A stretch of DNA of 64,000 nucleotides, from NCBI GenBank assembly GCA_028688015.1, contig JAQTZB010000010.1, positions 1 to 64,000 on the forward strand. The letters are read 5' to 3'. Source of the DNA: Elusimicrobiales bacterium. GTDB lineage: Bacteria > Elusimicrobiota > Elusimicrobia > Elusimicrobiales > UBA9959. Below are positions 43,414 to 53,351 of the stretch, piece by piece. The number at the start of each line of letters is the position of its first letter. The first letter of the stretch is position 1. The position numbers and the translations under genes are program-made. The notes beneath the pieces were generated by a model that was not told where the DNA came from, made no database searches, and saw nothing but the letters and a program-made list of their open reading frames with translations.

Positions 43414-44862
43414 ATGAAAAAAGCCGTATTGTTCCTCGCGGCCCTCCTCTCCGTCTCAGCCGCGTCGGCGCAACCCGCCGCGCCGGCCAAGGCCGCACCC
43501 GCCGCCGGCCGAATGACCCTCTACCTCGAGGCCATGGACGGCCAGGGCTGGCAGTGGTTCTTCCTCGCCGACGCCGTCAGGCGCGGCCTGCCGGCCGCCG
43601 GGCTTACCGTGTACCCGCTGGTGACCAGGATGGAGGACGGCACCTTCGCCGCCCGCCGCGGCGAGGCCGAACTGGCCGAGTCCTACCGTCTGGCCCTGCT
43701 GGCCAAAGTCTGGCCCGCCAGGCAGCTCAACTATCTCAACGCCCGCTCCCTGTCTCCCGCTGCCGACGGCTGGCGCGACGCCGCGCTGTTCGCGGGCGTC
43801 AACCCGGACGAGCTGGAGAAGCGCGCCGCGGCCGAAGGCAAGGCCGCGCTGGCCGCTGCCTACGCCCGCTCCGCCGCTGCCGGCGCCGACGCCACCGCGC
43901 TGTTCATAGACGGCAAGCGCTATGACGGCTCGCAGCGCCTGATGCCTCTTTACGAGGCCGTCAACTCCGCGCTGCCCGCCGCCAAGCGCGCCGCGCCGCC
44001 CGCCGGTTACATCCCCAAGCCCAAGCCGGCGCCGCCGGGCTTCTGGGTGGTCCTCAGCTCCGGCGCCGTAAAGAACGACCAGCTGGTGGCGGTGTTCGAC
44101 CGCTACTTCGAGGGCATCAAGCCCCAGGTCCTGGACTACGATTCGCCCGAGCGCGCCGCCAAGTTCCCGGCGCTGGAGTTCGTGCCCGCCTACATAGTGG
44201 CCGGCACGCCCGACGCCAAGGCGCGCCTTGCCAACGAGCTGCAGGCCGGCCTGTTCAAGGAGAGCGGCGGCTACCTGGTCTACGAGGACCGGCAGCGCCG
44301 CGGCCTCTACGCCGGCCGCCCCGAGAAGAAGAACACGGTGGAACTGTTCGTGATGAGCCAGTGCCCCTACGGCGTGCTGGCCGAGAACGCGCTGTTCGAC
44401 GCCGAAAAGAACAACCTTCTGCCCGAGGGCACCAAGCTGGAGATCCACTACATCGGCGACGTGAAGAAGGACGAGAAGGGCGAATTCGTTTTCTCCAGCC
44501 TGCACGGCCAGCCCGAGTGGGAGGAGAACGCGCGCCAGCTTTTCATAGCCAAGGCCTTCCCGGCCAAGCACCGCTCCTACGTGGCAGAGCGCAACAAGGA
44601 TTACAGCTCGCCGGACTGGCAGAAGGCCGCCAAGGCCGCCGGCCTCGACGAGAAGGCCGTGGAAGCCGGCCTGGAAGAGGGCAAGCGCCTGCTGGCCGCG
44701 GAGTTCGAGGCCACTTCGGCGCTGGGCATAGGCACTTCCCCGTCGATCATCCTGGGCGGCAAGCAGTTCATGGTGGGCCTGGGCGAGCTGATGAAGGCGC
44801 CCGGCTTCGAGAAAGTGCCGCCGCCGGGCCAGGCCTCCGGCGCCGGCTGCGCCGCGAAATAG
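43414..44862 (+). CDS. Secreted protein with thioredoxin-like domain (CPYG)
   Basis: 482 residues, signal peptide (about 1-19). Three thioredoxin-fold-like regions may be present: about 33-165, 205-295 and 305-470. The last has VELFVMSQCPYGVLAEN, where a single cysteine stands at the position of a CxxC motif, and a cis-proline-like IGTSPSIILGGK further on, typical of DsbA/GILT-like oxidoreductase folds. The second cysteine is missing, so it is not a standard dithiol oxidase. The C-terminus has a lone cysteine (GAGCAAK). It starts one base after the CheY-like stop and ends before a strong terminator. Confidence 0.7.
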   Translation: MKKAVLFLAALLSVSAASAQPAAPAKAAPAAGRMTLYLEAMDGQGWQWFFLADAVRRGLPAAGLTVYPLVTRMEDGTFAARRGEAELAESYRLALLAKVWPARQLNYLNARSLSPAADGWRDAALFAGVNPDELEKRAAAEGKAALAAAYARSAAAGADATALFIDGKRYDGSQRLMPLYEAVNSALPAAKRAAPPAGYIPKPKPAPPGFWVVLSSGAVKNDQLVAVFDRYFEGIKPQVLDYDSPERAAKFPALEFVPAYIVAGTPDAKARLANELQAGLFKESGGYLVYEDRQRRGLYAGRPEKKNTVELFVMSQCPYGVLAENALFDAEKNNLLPEGTKLEIHYIGDVKKDEKGEFVFSSLHGQPEWEENARQLFIAKAFPAKHRSYVAERNKDYSSPDWQKAAKAAGLDEKAVEAGLEEGKRLLAAEFEATSALGIGTSPSIILGGKQFMVGLGELMKAPGFEKVPPPGQASGAGCAAK

Positions 44863-44869
44863 GCGAAAA

Positions 44870-44903
44870 CGGCCCGGGCGCAGCAGCCCGGGCCGGTTTT
44901 TTT
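44870..44903 (+). terminator. Strong intrinsic terminator
   Basis: A 10-bp stem CGGCCCGGGC / GCCCGGGCCG with a six-base loop, then seven Ts. Confidence 0.92.
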
Positions 44904-44909
44904 AAAGGC

Positions 44910-44941
44910 GTAACAATTTTGTAACAGTCTTTTGGGATAAT
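44910..44941 (+). promoter_or_regulatory. PHO-box-like promoter of the histidine kinase
   Basis: GTAACA (44910-44915) and GTAACA (44921-44926) have an 11-bp period. After 9 nt follows GATAAT (44936-44941). Same spacing as at 24410 and 39304. Confidence 0.7.
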
Positions 44942-44973
44942 ATAGTAACGGGTATGCCCAAAGGCTTTAATTT

Positions 44974-46872
44974 ATGACCGACGCTCCGAAGCAGAGAGGC
45001 AGGCTTTTTTACAAGCTCCTGCTCATCTTTTTGATAGTTTCCCTCGTCCCGCTCGGCATCGTCGGGTATTACCTCGTCAACCTCAGCCAGATCACTCTCA
45101 ACAGGGCCATCTCCCGCGACCAGGAGGCGCTGGCCGTCGGCTTCGCCGACACGGTCTCGAGCTACATCGTCAATTTCCGCAACGTGCTTTCCGACGCGGC
45201 TCACCTGGCCGACTTCGCGTCGATGAACGTGGAGAAGCAGCGCAACCTGGTGAGTCACATCATGCAGCTGCACCCCGCCTTCCTGGAAGTATCGGTCATA
45301 GACGCGCTGGGCCAGGAGACCGTGCGCCTGGGCCGCTTTGTGCACGACAGCAAGATGCGCGACTTCGCGGGCGAGGCGCAGTACATGAAGGTCATGCGCG
45401 CCGGCGAGTTCGTGGGGGGGCTGGAGAAGTACATGGGCCAGTACCCCGCCATCACGATGGGCGTGCAGATCACCAACCCGGTCAACAACCAGCCGATGGG
45501 CGCGGTGCTGGCCAAGATGAGCCTGACGGCGCTGTCGAGCCTGCTGAAGACCGGCTTTCCCGAGACCACGCACACGCAGGCCGCCGTGATAGACTCCAAC
45601 GGCTTCCTGATCGCCCATTCCAACGCTAAGGAAATTTTCAAGGCCGACGCGAAGCTGCCAGACGACGTGCTGAAGATCCTGCTGCAGAACGACGCCAAGA
45701 CCGGCGGCGGCGAGATCATCCTGGAGAGCTCCGGCGAGCGCGTACTGGGCGCCTTCGCCGAGGTGAGCGACCTGGGCTGGGTGGTCTACATTCAGCGCTC
45801 GGTGTCGGTGGCTTACTCGGCCTCTGACGACATGCTCAAGCGCACCTGGCGCATGATGTTGATAGTGACCGTTTTCGTGCTGTTCCTCGGCTACGCCGTG
45901 TCTCTGGTCATCACCCAGCCCATCCAGGCGCTGCGCGAGGCGGCCATCAAGCTGGGCGAGGGCGACTTCGACTACCTGCCTGACCTCTCGATGCCCAACG
46001 ACGAGATAGGCGAGCTGGCGCACACGTTCATGCAGATGAGCGAGAGTCTCAAGGTGAAGACCGCCGAGATCATGAGCGCCAAGGTGGAGCTGGAACGGCT
46101 TAACCGCAGCCTGGAGAACCGCGTGGAGGCCCGCACCCGGGAGCTCAAGAGCGCGCAGGACGAGCTGATCAAGAAGGAGCGGCTGGCCGCCATCGGGCAG
46201 ATGTCCTCCGTCGTAGGCCACGAGATCCGCAACCCGCTGGCCGTCATCAACAACTCGATCTATTTCATCAAGACCAAGACCAACGCGACGCCGAACCCGG
46301 AGCCGAAGATCCTCAAGCACATCTCGATCATCGAATCCGAGATCCGGCAGGCCAACGGCATCATCGACGAGATCCTGGGCTACGCCCGCACGCGCGAGCT
46401 GAACCCGAAGGTGATGCGCATCAATTCCTACCTCGAGGACCTGACGATGTCGTTCCCGATCCCGCCGCACGTGGAGCTGGTCAAGAACTTTGCGCACGAG
46501 AACCCCTATGTCAGCATAGACCCGGACGAAATGGCGCAGGCCATCCGCAACCTGATGAAGAACGGCATAGAGGTCATGCCGGAGAGCGGCAAGCTCTACG
46601 TGCGCAGCGAGGTGGTGGACCCGGGCACGGTGCGCATCGACGTGGAGGACACGGGCTGCGGCATGCCCAAGGAGACGGCGGAGAAGATCTTCGCGCCGTT
46701 CTTTACTACGAAGGCGCGCGGCACGGGCCTGGGCCTGGCCGTGGTGAAAAAGGTGGCGGACCGCCACAAGGGGCGCGTGGAGGTGTCCAGCATAGTGGGC
46801 CAGGGCACCTGCTTCCGCATGTACCTCCCCATCGTCCAGGGCGGCCACCCGCCTCCGCCGCCCGCCCAGTAA
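44974..46872 (+). CDS. Membrane sensor histidine kinase (dCache, HAMP, HisKA)
   Basis: 632 residues. Helix 1 (about 14-34), a large periplasmic double-Cache-like domain (about 40-285), helix 2 (about 292-314), HAMP (about 315-370), coiled coil, HisKA with H416 (VVGHEIRNPLA) and a HATPase domain with N-box (IRNLMKNGIEVM), DTGCGM and GTGLGLAVVKK. It autophosphorylates on H416 in response to an outside ligand. No partner regulator is fused; the CheY-like protein upstream and the NarL-type protein at 48625 are candidates. Its promoter has two 11-bp repeats. Confidence 0.95.
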   Translation: MTDAPKQRGRLFYKLLLIFLIVSLVPLGIVGYYLVNLSQITLNRAISRDQEALAVGFADTVSSYIVNFRNVLSDAAHLADFASMNVEKQRNLVSHIMQLHPAFLEVSVIDALGQETVRLGRFVHDSKMRDFAGEAQYMKVMRAGEFVGGLEKYMGQYPAITMGVQITNPVNNQPMGAVLAKMSLTALSSLLKTGFPETTHTQAAVIDSNGFLIAHSNAKEIFKADAKLPDDVLKILLQNDAKTGGGEIILESSGERVLGAFAEVSDLGWVVYIQRSVSVAYSASDDMLKRTWRMMLIVTVFVLFLGYAVSLVITQPIQALREAAIKLGEGDFDYLPDLSMPNDEIGELAHTFMQMSESLKVKTAEIMSAKVELERLNRSLENRVEARTRELKSAQDELIKKERLAAIGQMSSVVGHEIRNPLAVINNSIYFIKTKTNATPNPEPKILKHISIIESEIRQANGIIDEILGYARTRELNPKVMRINSYLEDLTMSFPIPPHVELVKNFAHENPYVSIDPDEMAQAIRNLMKNGIEVMPESGKLYVRSEVVDPGTVRIDVEDTGCGMPKETAEKIFAPFFTTKARGTGLGLAVVKKVADRHKGRVEVSSIVGQGTCFRMYLPIVQGGHPPPPPAQ

Positions 46873-46892
46873 CCCCCTTAGCACACGCAGAA

Positions 46893-46928
46893 GACCGCGG
46901 AGCCCTCGCCTCGCGGTTTTTCTTTTTT
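46893..46928 (+). terminator. Terminator of the histidine kinase gene
   Basis: ACCGCG / CGCGGT stem with a 12-nt loop followed by TTTTTCTTTTTTT. Confidence 0.8.
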
Positions 46929-46959
46929 TAAAAGGGAGGGGAAAGGGTTCGCGGGGGCC

Positions 46960-47077
46960 TGGCGGGGGTATGGGCCGCAAAACGCGCTCGGCCACACCGT
47001 GGCCTCGCTCATCATTCGCCCTCGGCGCTATGCAAGCCTCGGCCTCATGACGGTTTTGCTTGCCCACACCCCCGCCA
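46960..47077 (+). repeat. Foldback intergenic element, copy C
   Basis: Ends TGGCGGGGGTATGGGC (46960-46975) and GCCCACACCCCCGCCA (47062-47077) are inverted repeats with one mismatch, different from those of A, B and D. The interior keeps GCAAAACGCGCTCGGCCACA, CTCGGCGCTATGCAAGCCTC and GGTTTTGC almost exactly as in copy A. Confidence 0.75.
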
Positions 47078-47164
47078 CCCGCTCCTATCGAGCCTTATTC
47101 TTCCTCTCAATATAAAAGCCTGCGGGCGGACGGCCGGGCAGGGTTAGCAAAAGCCTGTCGGAGG

Positions 47165-47353
47165 CCCGGGCGGGTTCGCCGTGAGCGATTTTAGTGCGCA
47201 GGGCCAAGGTCCGTAGCGGACCGCCTATCATTAGGGCGGCGGCGGAGATTGTTTGAGGAGCGCACTGTGTGCGCGACGAGTTCTCCGCCGGCGGAGGACC
47301 GCAGGCCCTCTTCTGCAGCGCACGCTTATGAGCGCGCGGCGAACCCGCCCGGG
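47165..47353 (+). repeat. Foldback intergenic element, copy F
   Basis: Perfect 17-bp inverted ends CCCGGGCGGGTTCGCCG (47165-47181) and CGGCGAACCCGCCCGGG (47337-47353). The interior has GCGCACTGTGTGCGC, related to the GCGCACGGTGTGCGC of copy B, and further nested hairpins. The 566-nt gap 46873-47438 holds only the terminator, copies C and F and the promoter region of the next gene. Confidence 0.65.
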
Positions 47354-47438
47354 CCGCTCAGTATCTTTACTATTGTATTGCGCCCCATAAAATAATATAA
47401 ATATAAGAGCGCGCGGCACGGGCCGTGTGCGATAATTC

Positions 47439-48596
47439 ATGGACAGCAAAATTTTAATAGTCGACGACGACGCGCACCTGCGCGAGACGTTGCGCGACCT
47501 GCTGGAGATGGAAGGCTATAAGGTCTTCGAGGCCGGCTCCGGCGCCGACGCCATGAAGATGGTCGTCTCCGATTTCTTCCACGTCATCCTGATGGACTTC
47601 AACCTCACCGATAAGACCGGCATCGAGGTCATCAAGGATATCCGCAAGCTCAACACCGACAGCCAGATCCTGATGATGACCGCCCACGCGTCGCTCGACA
47701 CGGCGGTGAAGGCCATCCAGGAATCCGTCTACGACTTCCTCATCAAGCCCGTCGATTTTAACTACCTGCGCCGCGCCATCAAGAAGGCCGAGGAGAAGCT
47801 GTACCTCGAGCAGGAGAACAAGCGCCTCATCGACATGCTCAAGCACAACAACGAGGAGCTCGACCGCCTCAACGGCATGAAGAGCAAGTTCATGTCCATG
47901 GCCTCGCACGACCTCTCCAATTCCCTGATGACGCTGCAGATCAGCTTCGAGATGCTGGCCGCCACCATCACCCCCAACGGCGACCAGAAGAAGAAGATGG
48001 ATTTCATCAGCGCCAGCATCACCCAGATCTCGCGCCTGATAGGCGACCTGGTGGACTGGGCTTCCATCGAGCAGGGCAAGTTCCGCCTCGAGAAGAACTA
48101 CTTCGAGATGGACAAGATGGTGGAAGAGATGATCGTGGGGCCCAAGGCCCGCGCGATGCAGAAGAACATAGAGATCGCCGTGGAAGTGGCCCCCGGCCTC
48201 AAGATGGTCTGCGCCGACAAGCGCCGCATAGGCCAGGTGCTGCTGAACCTCCTCGAGAACGCCATCCGCCACACCCAGCGCGGCGGCAAGATAACGGTGG
48301 TGGTCAGCCCGGCGGACGACAACGTCTGCGTTGCCGTAAAGGACAACGGCGAGGGCATAGACCCCGAAGTGCTCCCCAAGCTGGGGCAAAGCTTTTACCA
48401 GCCCGCGGGCGGCAAGTCGCCGCACGGGCGCCTGGGCCTGGGCCTGTCGATCTCCAAGGAGATCGTGCAGAGCCACGACGGCCGCATCATAGTGGAGAGC
48501 GAGGGCGTGGGCAAGGGCTCGGCCTTCAAGTTCGTGATCCCCTTCGCCAAGGAAACGCCGCCCACGGACGCGGCGAAGGGTGCGCAGCAGAAGTAA
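47439..48596 (+). CDS. Receiver-histidine kinase hybrid (cytoplasmic)
   Basis: 385 residues, no membrane segment. N-terminal receiver (1-120) with D9-D10-D11, D53 (ILMDFNLTD) and KPVDF, a coiled coil (about 122-148), HisKA with H157 (SMASHDLSNSL), HATPase with NLLENAIRHT, DNGEGIDP and GRLGLGLSISKE. The receiver-first order suits kinases controlled by an upstream phosphorelay. The start codon has no ribosome-binding site; a hairpin GCACGG...CGTGTGC lies between the AT-rich promoter region and ATG. The NarL-type regulator follows after 28 nt and is the likely target. Confidence 0.93.
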   Translation: MDSKILIVDDDAHLRETLRDLLEMEGYKVFEAGSGADAMKMVVSDFFHVILMDFNLTDKTGIEVIKDIRKLNTDSQILMMTAHASLDTAVKAIQESVYDFLIKPVDFNYLRRAIKKAEEKLYLEQENKRLIDMLKHNNEELDRLNGMKSKFMSMASHDLSNSLMTLQISFEMLAATITPNGDQKKKMDFISASITQISRLIGDLVDWASIEQGKFRLEKNYFEMDKMVEEMIVGPKARAMQKNIEIAVEVAPGLKMVCADKRRIGQVLLNLLENAIRHTQRGGKITVVVSPADDNVCVAVKDNGEGIDPEVLPKLGQSFYQPAGGKSPHGRLGLGLSISKEIVQSHDGRIIVESEGVGKGSAFKFVIPFAKETPPTDAAKGAQQK

Positions 48597-48624
48597 AAAC
48601 CAGAGCAGACCTAAGGAGCTTACT

Positions 48625-49299
48625 ATGGCCGTGTCCAAGAAAAACGTTACCGTGCTGATAGCTGACGACCAGACCCTTTTCCGCGAGGGCATCAAGGACC
48701 TTCTCGAGGACGAGAAAGGCATAACCGTGGTGGGAGAGGCCTGCACCGGCCCCGAAGCCGTGGCCCTTGCCAAGAAGCTCAAGCCCGACGTCATCCTGAT
48801 GGACATCAAGCTGCCCCAGATGGACGGCGTGAGCGCCACCCGCATCATCCGCAAGGAATGCCCCAACACCAACGTGCTGATCCTCTCCTCCTACGAGGAC
48901 GAGGCCCACGTGACCGAGGCCATCCAGGCCGGCGCCAACGGCTACCTGTCCAAGATGCTGCCCGCCAGCGAGCTGGTGCACGCGCTCAAGACCTTCACGG
49001 CCGAGGGCGTGATGATACCCCAGCCGATCATGGGCAAGCTGATCCAGGGCCTGCGCCAGATGGGCACCCCCGGTTACGACAGCGCCCCCGACAGCCTGAC
49101 CGCCACCGAGATAAAGGTGATGGCGCTGCTCGGCAAGGGCCAGAGCAACAAGGAGATCGCCGCGGCGCTCAACTGCTCCGTGAAGACGGTGAAGAACCAC
49201 CTCAACAGCATCTTCCAGAAGCTCGGCGTCAACAATCGCACCGAGGCCGTGGTCAGGGCCATAGAGAAAGGCCTGATCTCGCCCGAAGACGGCCGCTAA
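48625..49299 (+). CDS. NarL/FixJ-type response regulator
   Basis: 224 residues from this ATG, which has AAGGAG (48613-48618) 6 nt upstream. Receiver with D14-D15, phospho-acceptor D60 (VILMDIKLP) and lysine in LSKML, then a LuxR-type helix-turn-helix (about 152-215, LTATEIKVMALLGKGQSNKEIAAALNCSVKTVKNHLNSIFQKLGV). It activates or represses transcription when phosphorylated, probably by the hybrid kinase just upstream. Targets unknown; the second Tad locus starts 158 nt downstream with its own promoter. Confidence 0.95.
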   Translation: MAVSKKNVTVLIADDQTLFREGIKDLLEDEKGITVVGEACTGPEAVALAKKLKPDVILMDIKLPQMDGVSATRIIRKECPNTNVLILSSYEDEAHVTEAIQAGANGYLSKMLPASELVHALKTFTAEGVMIPQPIMGKLIQGLRQMGTPGYDSAPDSLTATEIKVMALLGKGQSNKEIAAALNCSVKTVKNHLNSIFQKLGVNNRTEAVVRAIEKGLISPEDGR

Positions 49300-49318
49300 G
49301 AGCCGCCCGCGGGTCAAG

Positions 49319-49355
49319 ACGGCCGGTCCCGCAAGGGCCGGCCGTTTTTGCTGGC
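49319..49355 (+). terminator. Terminator of the regulator operon
   Basis: CGGCCGG(T)CCC-GCAA-GGGCCGGCCG hairpin with a one-base bulge, followed by TTTTT. Confidence 0.88.
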
Positions 49356-49398
49356 CAGTCAATATAAACGCAACATGCGTTCGCTAAAATATTATCAC

Positions 49399-49427
49399 TT
49401 GAAAAGGGCCGTTTTTGCTGGTATAAC
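49399..49427 (+). promoter_or_regulatory. Promoter of the second Tad locus (twin of 53232)
   Basis: TTGAAA (49399-49404), a 17-nt spacer and TATAAC (49422-49427). The spacer element CCGTTTT and the downstream TATAACAT match the promoter at 53232-53260. Confidence 0.75.
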
Positions 49428-49456
49428 ATCTGAGGCCGCGCTGGCGGCCGGAAGGT

Positions 49457-49711
49457 ATGAAAAAAGGCTTTAACTACCGGGACTCTCTCCTGGCCGTGCA
49501 GGCCCGGGCCGCCGTTTGCGGCTCGCGGCTGCTGGCGCTGCCGGCCGCCGTGCGCCGCCGCCCCGGGCAGACCACGGTGGAATACCTGCTGCTGCTGGCC
49601 GTGGTGGGCGGCATGGCGGCCATGATGGCCGTGATGTTCCACCGCCGCATCCTGGGGGGCATCTTCACGCTGGTCGGCATGATCATAGGCGCCGGCCAGC
49701 CGAAGCCCTGA
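49457..49711 (+). CDS. Flp-type pilin with long leader (84 aa)
   Basis: An unusually long basic leader of about 37 residues, ending RRRPG, precedes QTTVEYLLLLAVVGGMAAMMAVMF, the Flp processing motif and hydrophobic helix. The mature part would be about 47 residues, ending in GQPKP. Flp leaders are usually 10-20 residues. It heads a second locus with TadG- and TadE-like genes; the assembly motor would come from the first locus. GGAAGG lies just before the ATG, after a hairpin GGCCGC / GCGGCC. Confidence 0.85.
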   Translation: MKKGFNYRDSLLAVQARAAVCGSRLLALPAAVRRRPGQTTVEYLLLLAVVGGMAAMMAVMFHRRILGGIFTLVGMIIGAGQPKP

Positions 49712-49714
49712 GCT

Positions 49715-50872
49715 ATGAACGGGAAAACCGGAAAAAAGAACCCTTTCTGGAAACCCGCCCTGCGGTCGGGGCAGCTGCTGCTGCCTTCCCTGCTCATCAT
49801 CCCTTCGCTGCTGCTGTTCGTCTACCTGCTGTTCGAGACCACCAAGGTCTCGCGCGAGAAGATCCGCCAGCAGTTCGCCACCGACTCCGCCGCCTTCATC
49901 CAGATGGGCGACTACACCAACCTGCTCAACCGCACGGCCTACGTCAACGGCGCGTTCCCGTACCGCATCTTCAAGGAAGCCTACGAGTGCCCGCCCGAGA
50001 ACCCCATGCAGATGGCCTCCGGCTCCGGGGAGATGTGCCCGTTCGACATGCTCTACGCCGCCGGCGCCTTTCCCAAGTCCAAGAGCGACGTGAAGGGGGC
50101 GCAGCCCACCGCTCTGGACGGCGAAAAAAAATGGGAGATAGCTTTCGACGACAGCGCGCGCCCGGAGTTCACCAGCAACCCCACCTCGGCGCAGAACAAG
50201 AACCAGTTCGACCTGATCACGCAGGACCAGGGCGTCAAGGTCATGCTGGAGTGGGGCACCGCCATCGGCTACTACAAGTTCTACTCGCAGGTCTACAGCC
50301 TGCTGGGTTCCGTGGAGGAGTCGCAGTACACCGTGTTCGAGCGCCTGACCGACAACTTCAACTTCTTCCGCAAGTCCTACTACCTCAACGCCAACACGGC
50401 GGCCTGCGTGCAGAACCCCCAGAGCTGCGGCAATGACGGCGTGTACAGCCAGGGGGGCTTCAAGTCCTCGTCCGCCACGCTGCGCAAGAACAACGGCTTC
50501 TACATGCACTACGTGCTGAAGATCATGTTCTACGCCAAGGTCTTCACCGGCGGCAGCCTGCCGCCCTACTACCTGGGCAAGACCAACCCGCCCATGGACA
50601 TGACCAGCATGACCCCGGACGGCCTGTTCCAGCTGGCCACCGTCACCGACGACCGCCTGCTCAAGTTCCGCGACGGCATAGACGTCTACCAGGGCTGGGA
50701 CGCGCCCGCCAACTATTTCAACGTGGACCTGAACACGCTGGGCAAGTGCAAGGAGACCGGCCGGCCGTGCGTGCACTCGCTGGTCACCTCCCAGTGCCCC
50801 CAAATGGGCACCGGCAACAACTGCGTGTGGCCCAACCCCACGCCCAAATACCAGACGAGGCTCTACCCATGA
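49715..50872 (+). CDS. TadG-like pseudopilin/pilus-associated protein
   Basis: 385 residues. A basic N-terminus and one long hydrophobic helix (about 18-42, LLLPSLLIIPSLLLFVYLLFETTKV) are followed by a large extracytoplasmic domain, including an aromatic-rich middle and paired cysteines (CPPENP...CPF, CVQNPQSC, CKETGRPC, CPQMGTGNNC), so disulfides are likely. TadG proteins have an N-terminal helix followed by a large outside domain. It starts 3 nt after the pilin and overlaps the TadE-like gene as ATGA. Confidence 0.65.
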   Translation: MNGKTGKKNPFWKPALRSGQLLLPSLLIIPSLLLFVYLLFETTKVSREKIRQQFATDSAAFIQMGDYTNLLNRTAYVNGAFPYRIFKEAYECPPENPMQMASGSGEMCPFDMLYAAGAFPKSKSDVKGAQPTALDGEKKWEIAFDDSARPEFTSNPTSAQNKNQFDLITQDQGVKVMLEWGTAIGYYKFYSQVYSLLGSVEESQYTVFERLTDNFNFFRKSYYLNANTAACVQNPQSCGNDGVYSQGGFKSSSATLRKNNGFYMHYVLKIMFYAKVFTGGSLPPYYLGKTNPPMDMTSMTPDGLFQLATVTDDRLLKFRDGIDVYQGWDAPANYFNVDLNTLGKCKETGRPCVHSLVTSQCPQMGTGNNCVWPNPTPKYQTRLYP

Positions 50873-51453
50873 GGACAGCCCTCCGGACCGTCTCCGGCCG
50901 CCTGTCCAGGGCGGCTGCCCACCTGAAGGCGGGCCGCTCCGGCCAGGCCATGACCGAGGTGGTGCTGCTGTTCCCGCTGTTCCTGGTCATAGTCTTCATG
51001 ACGGCCAAGATCTTTGCCATCCTGGTGCTGGTGCAGAAGCTGGAGATCGCCTCCTACTACGCCGCCCGCCGCTGGCAGCTGGAGTCGCACCTGAGCGCCG
51101 ACTGGGCCAACTGGGACGAGACCACCCTCAAGAAGGACATAGAGAAGAACGTGCGCGGCTACCTGGGCTTCGAAACGCCTGCCGTTTCCAAGTTCCTGAA
51201 CCTCAAGGACATGAAGATAGAGGTGGTGCGCACTCAGGTCTGGAACGTGGTAACCCTGACGGTCACCACCAACCCTGCCGGTGTAAAGATACTATGCAAG
51301 TATCCTAAACAAGCGGTCTGTACCTACCCCTACGGGGCGGCCTGCATGAACGGCCACGATTATCTGTGCCAGGGCGGCAAGCAGCTGGAAGTCATAAAGT
51401 ACGTGCCCAACCGGGACAGGCCTATCCAGTTCGTGCTGCCCGGCCTGAAGTAG
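50869..51453 (+). CDS. TadE-like pseudopilin (second locus)
   Basis: 194 residues from the ATG that overlaps the previous stop. A basic leader of about 23 residues, then GRSGQAMTEVVLLFPLFLVIVFMTAKIFAI, the TadE motif with conserved glutamate and hydrophobic helix, and a soluble domain with four cysteines near the end (about 146-167). Likely processed by prepilin peptidase and part of the pilus tip or base. Confidence 0.85.
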   Translation: MRTALRTVSGRLSRAAAHLKAGRSGQAMTEVVLLFPLFLVIVFMTAKIFAILVLVQKLEIASYYAARRWQLESHLSADWANWDETTLKKDIEKNVRGYLGFETPAVSKFLNLKDMKIEVVRTQVWNVVTLTVTTNPAGVKILCKYPKQAVCTYPYGAACMNGHDYLCQGGKQLEVIKYVPNRDRPIQFVLPGLK

Positions 51454-51531
51454 TTTTCTAAAAAATGGAGGAAATATAAGGGCTTTTCCCGAAAGAGGGC
51501 GCCGCCAGGCGCCGGGGAAACGCCCGCGTCT

Positions 51532-53231
<1,700 letters not shown>

Positions 53232-53235
<4 letters not shown>

Positions 53236-53260
53236 AATAACCGTTTTCCTCTGCTATAAC
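53232..53260 (+). promoter_or_regulatory. Promoter of 53352 gene (twin of 49399)
   Basis: TTGAAA (53232-53237), a 17-nt spacer and TATAAC (53255-53260). The spacer has CCGTTTT and CTG close to the -10, as at 49399-49427. Confidence 0.75.
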
Positions 53261-53351
53261 ATTATGGCGATATAAAGGCCTTGGAGATGGCGCAGTAATA
53301 CCAGTCCCCTGACCTTAATTTTTGTTTATTGTTCCCGCGGCGGGAGGATAT

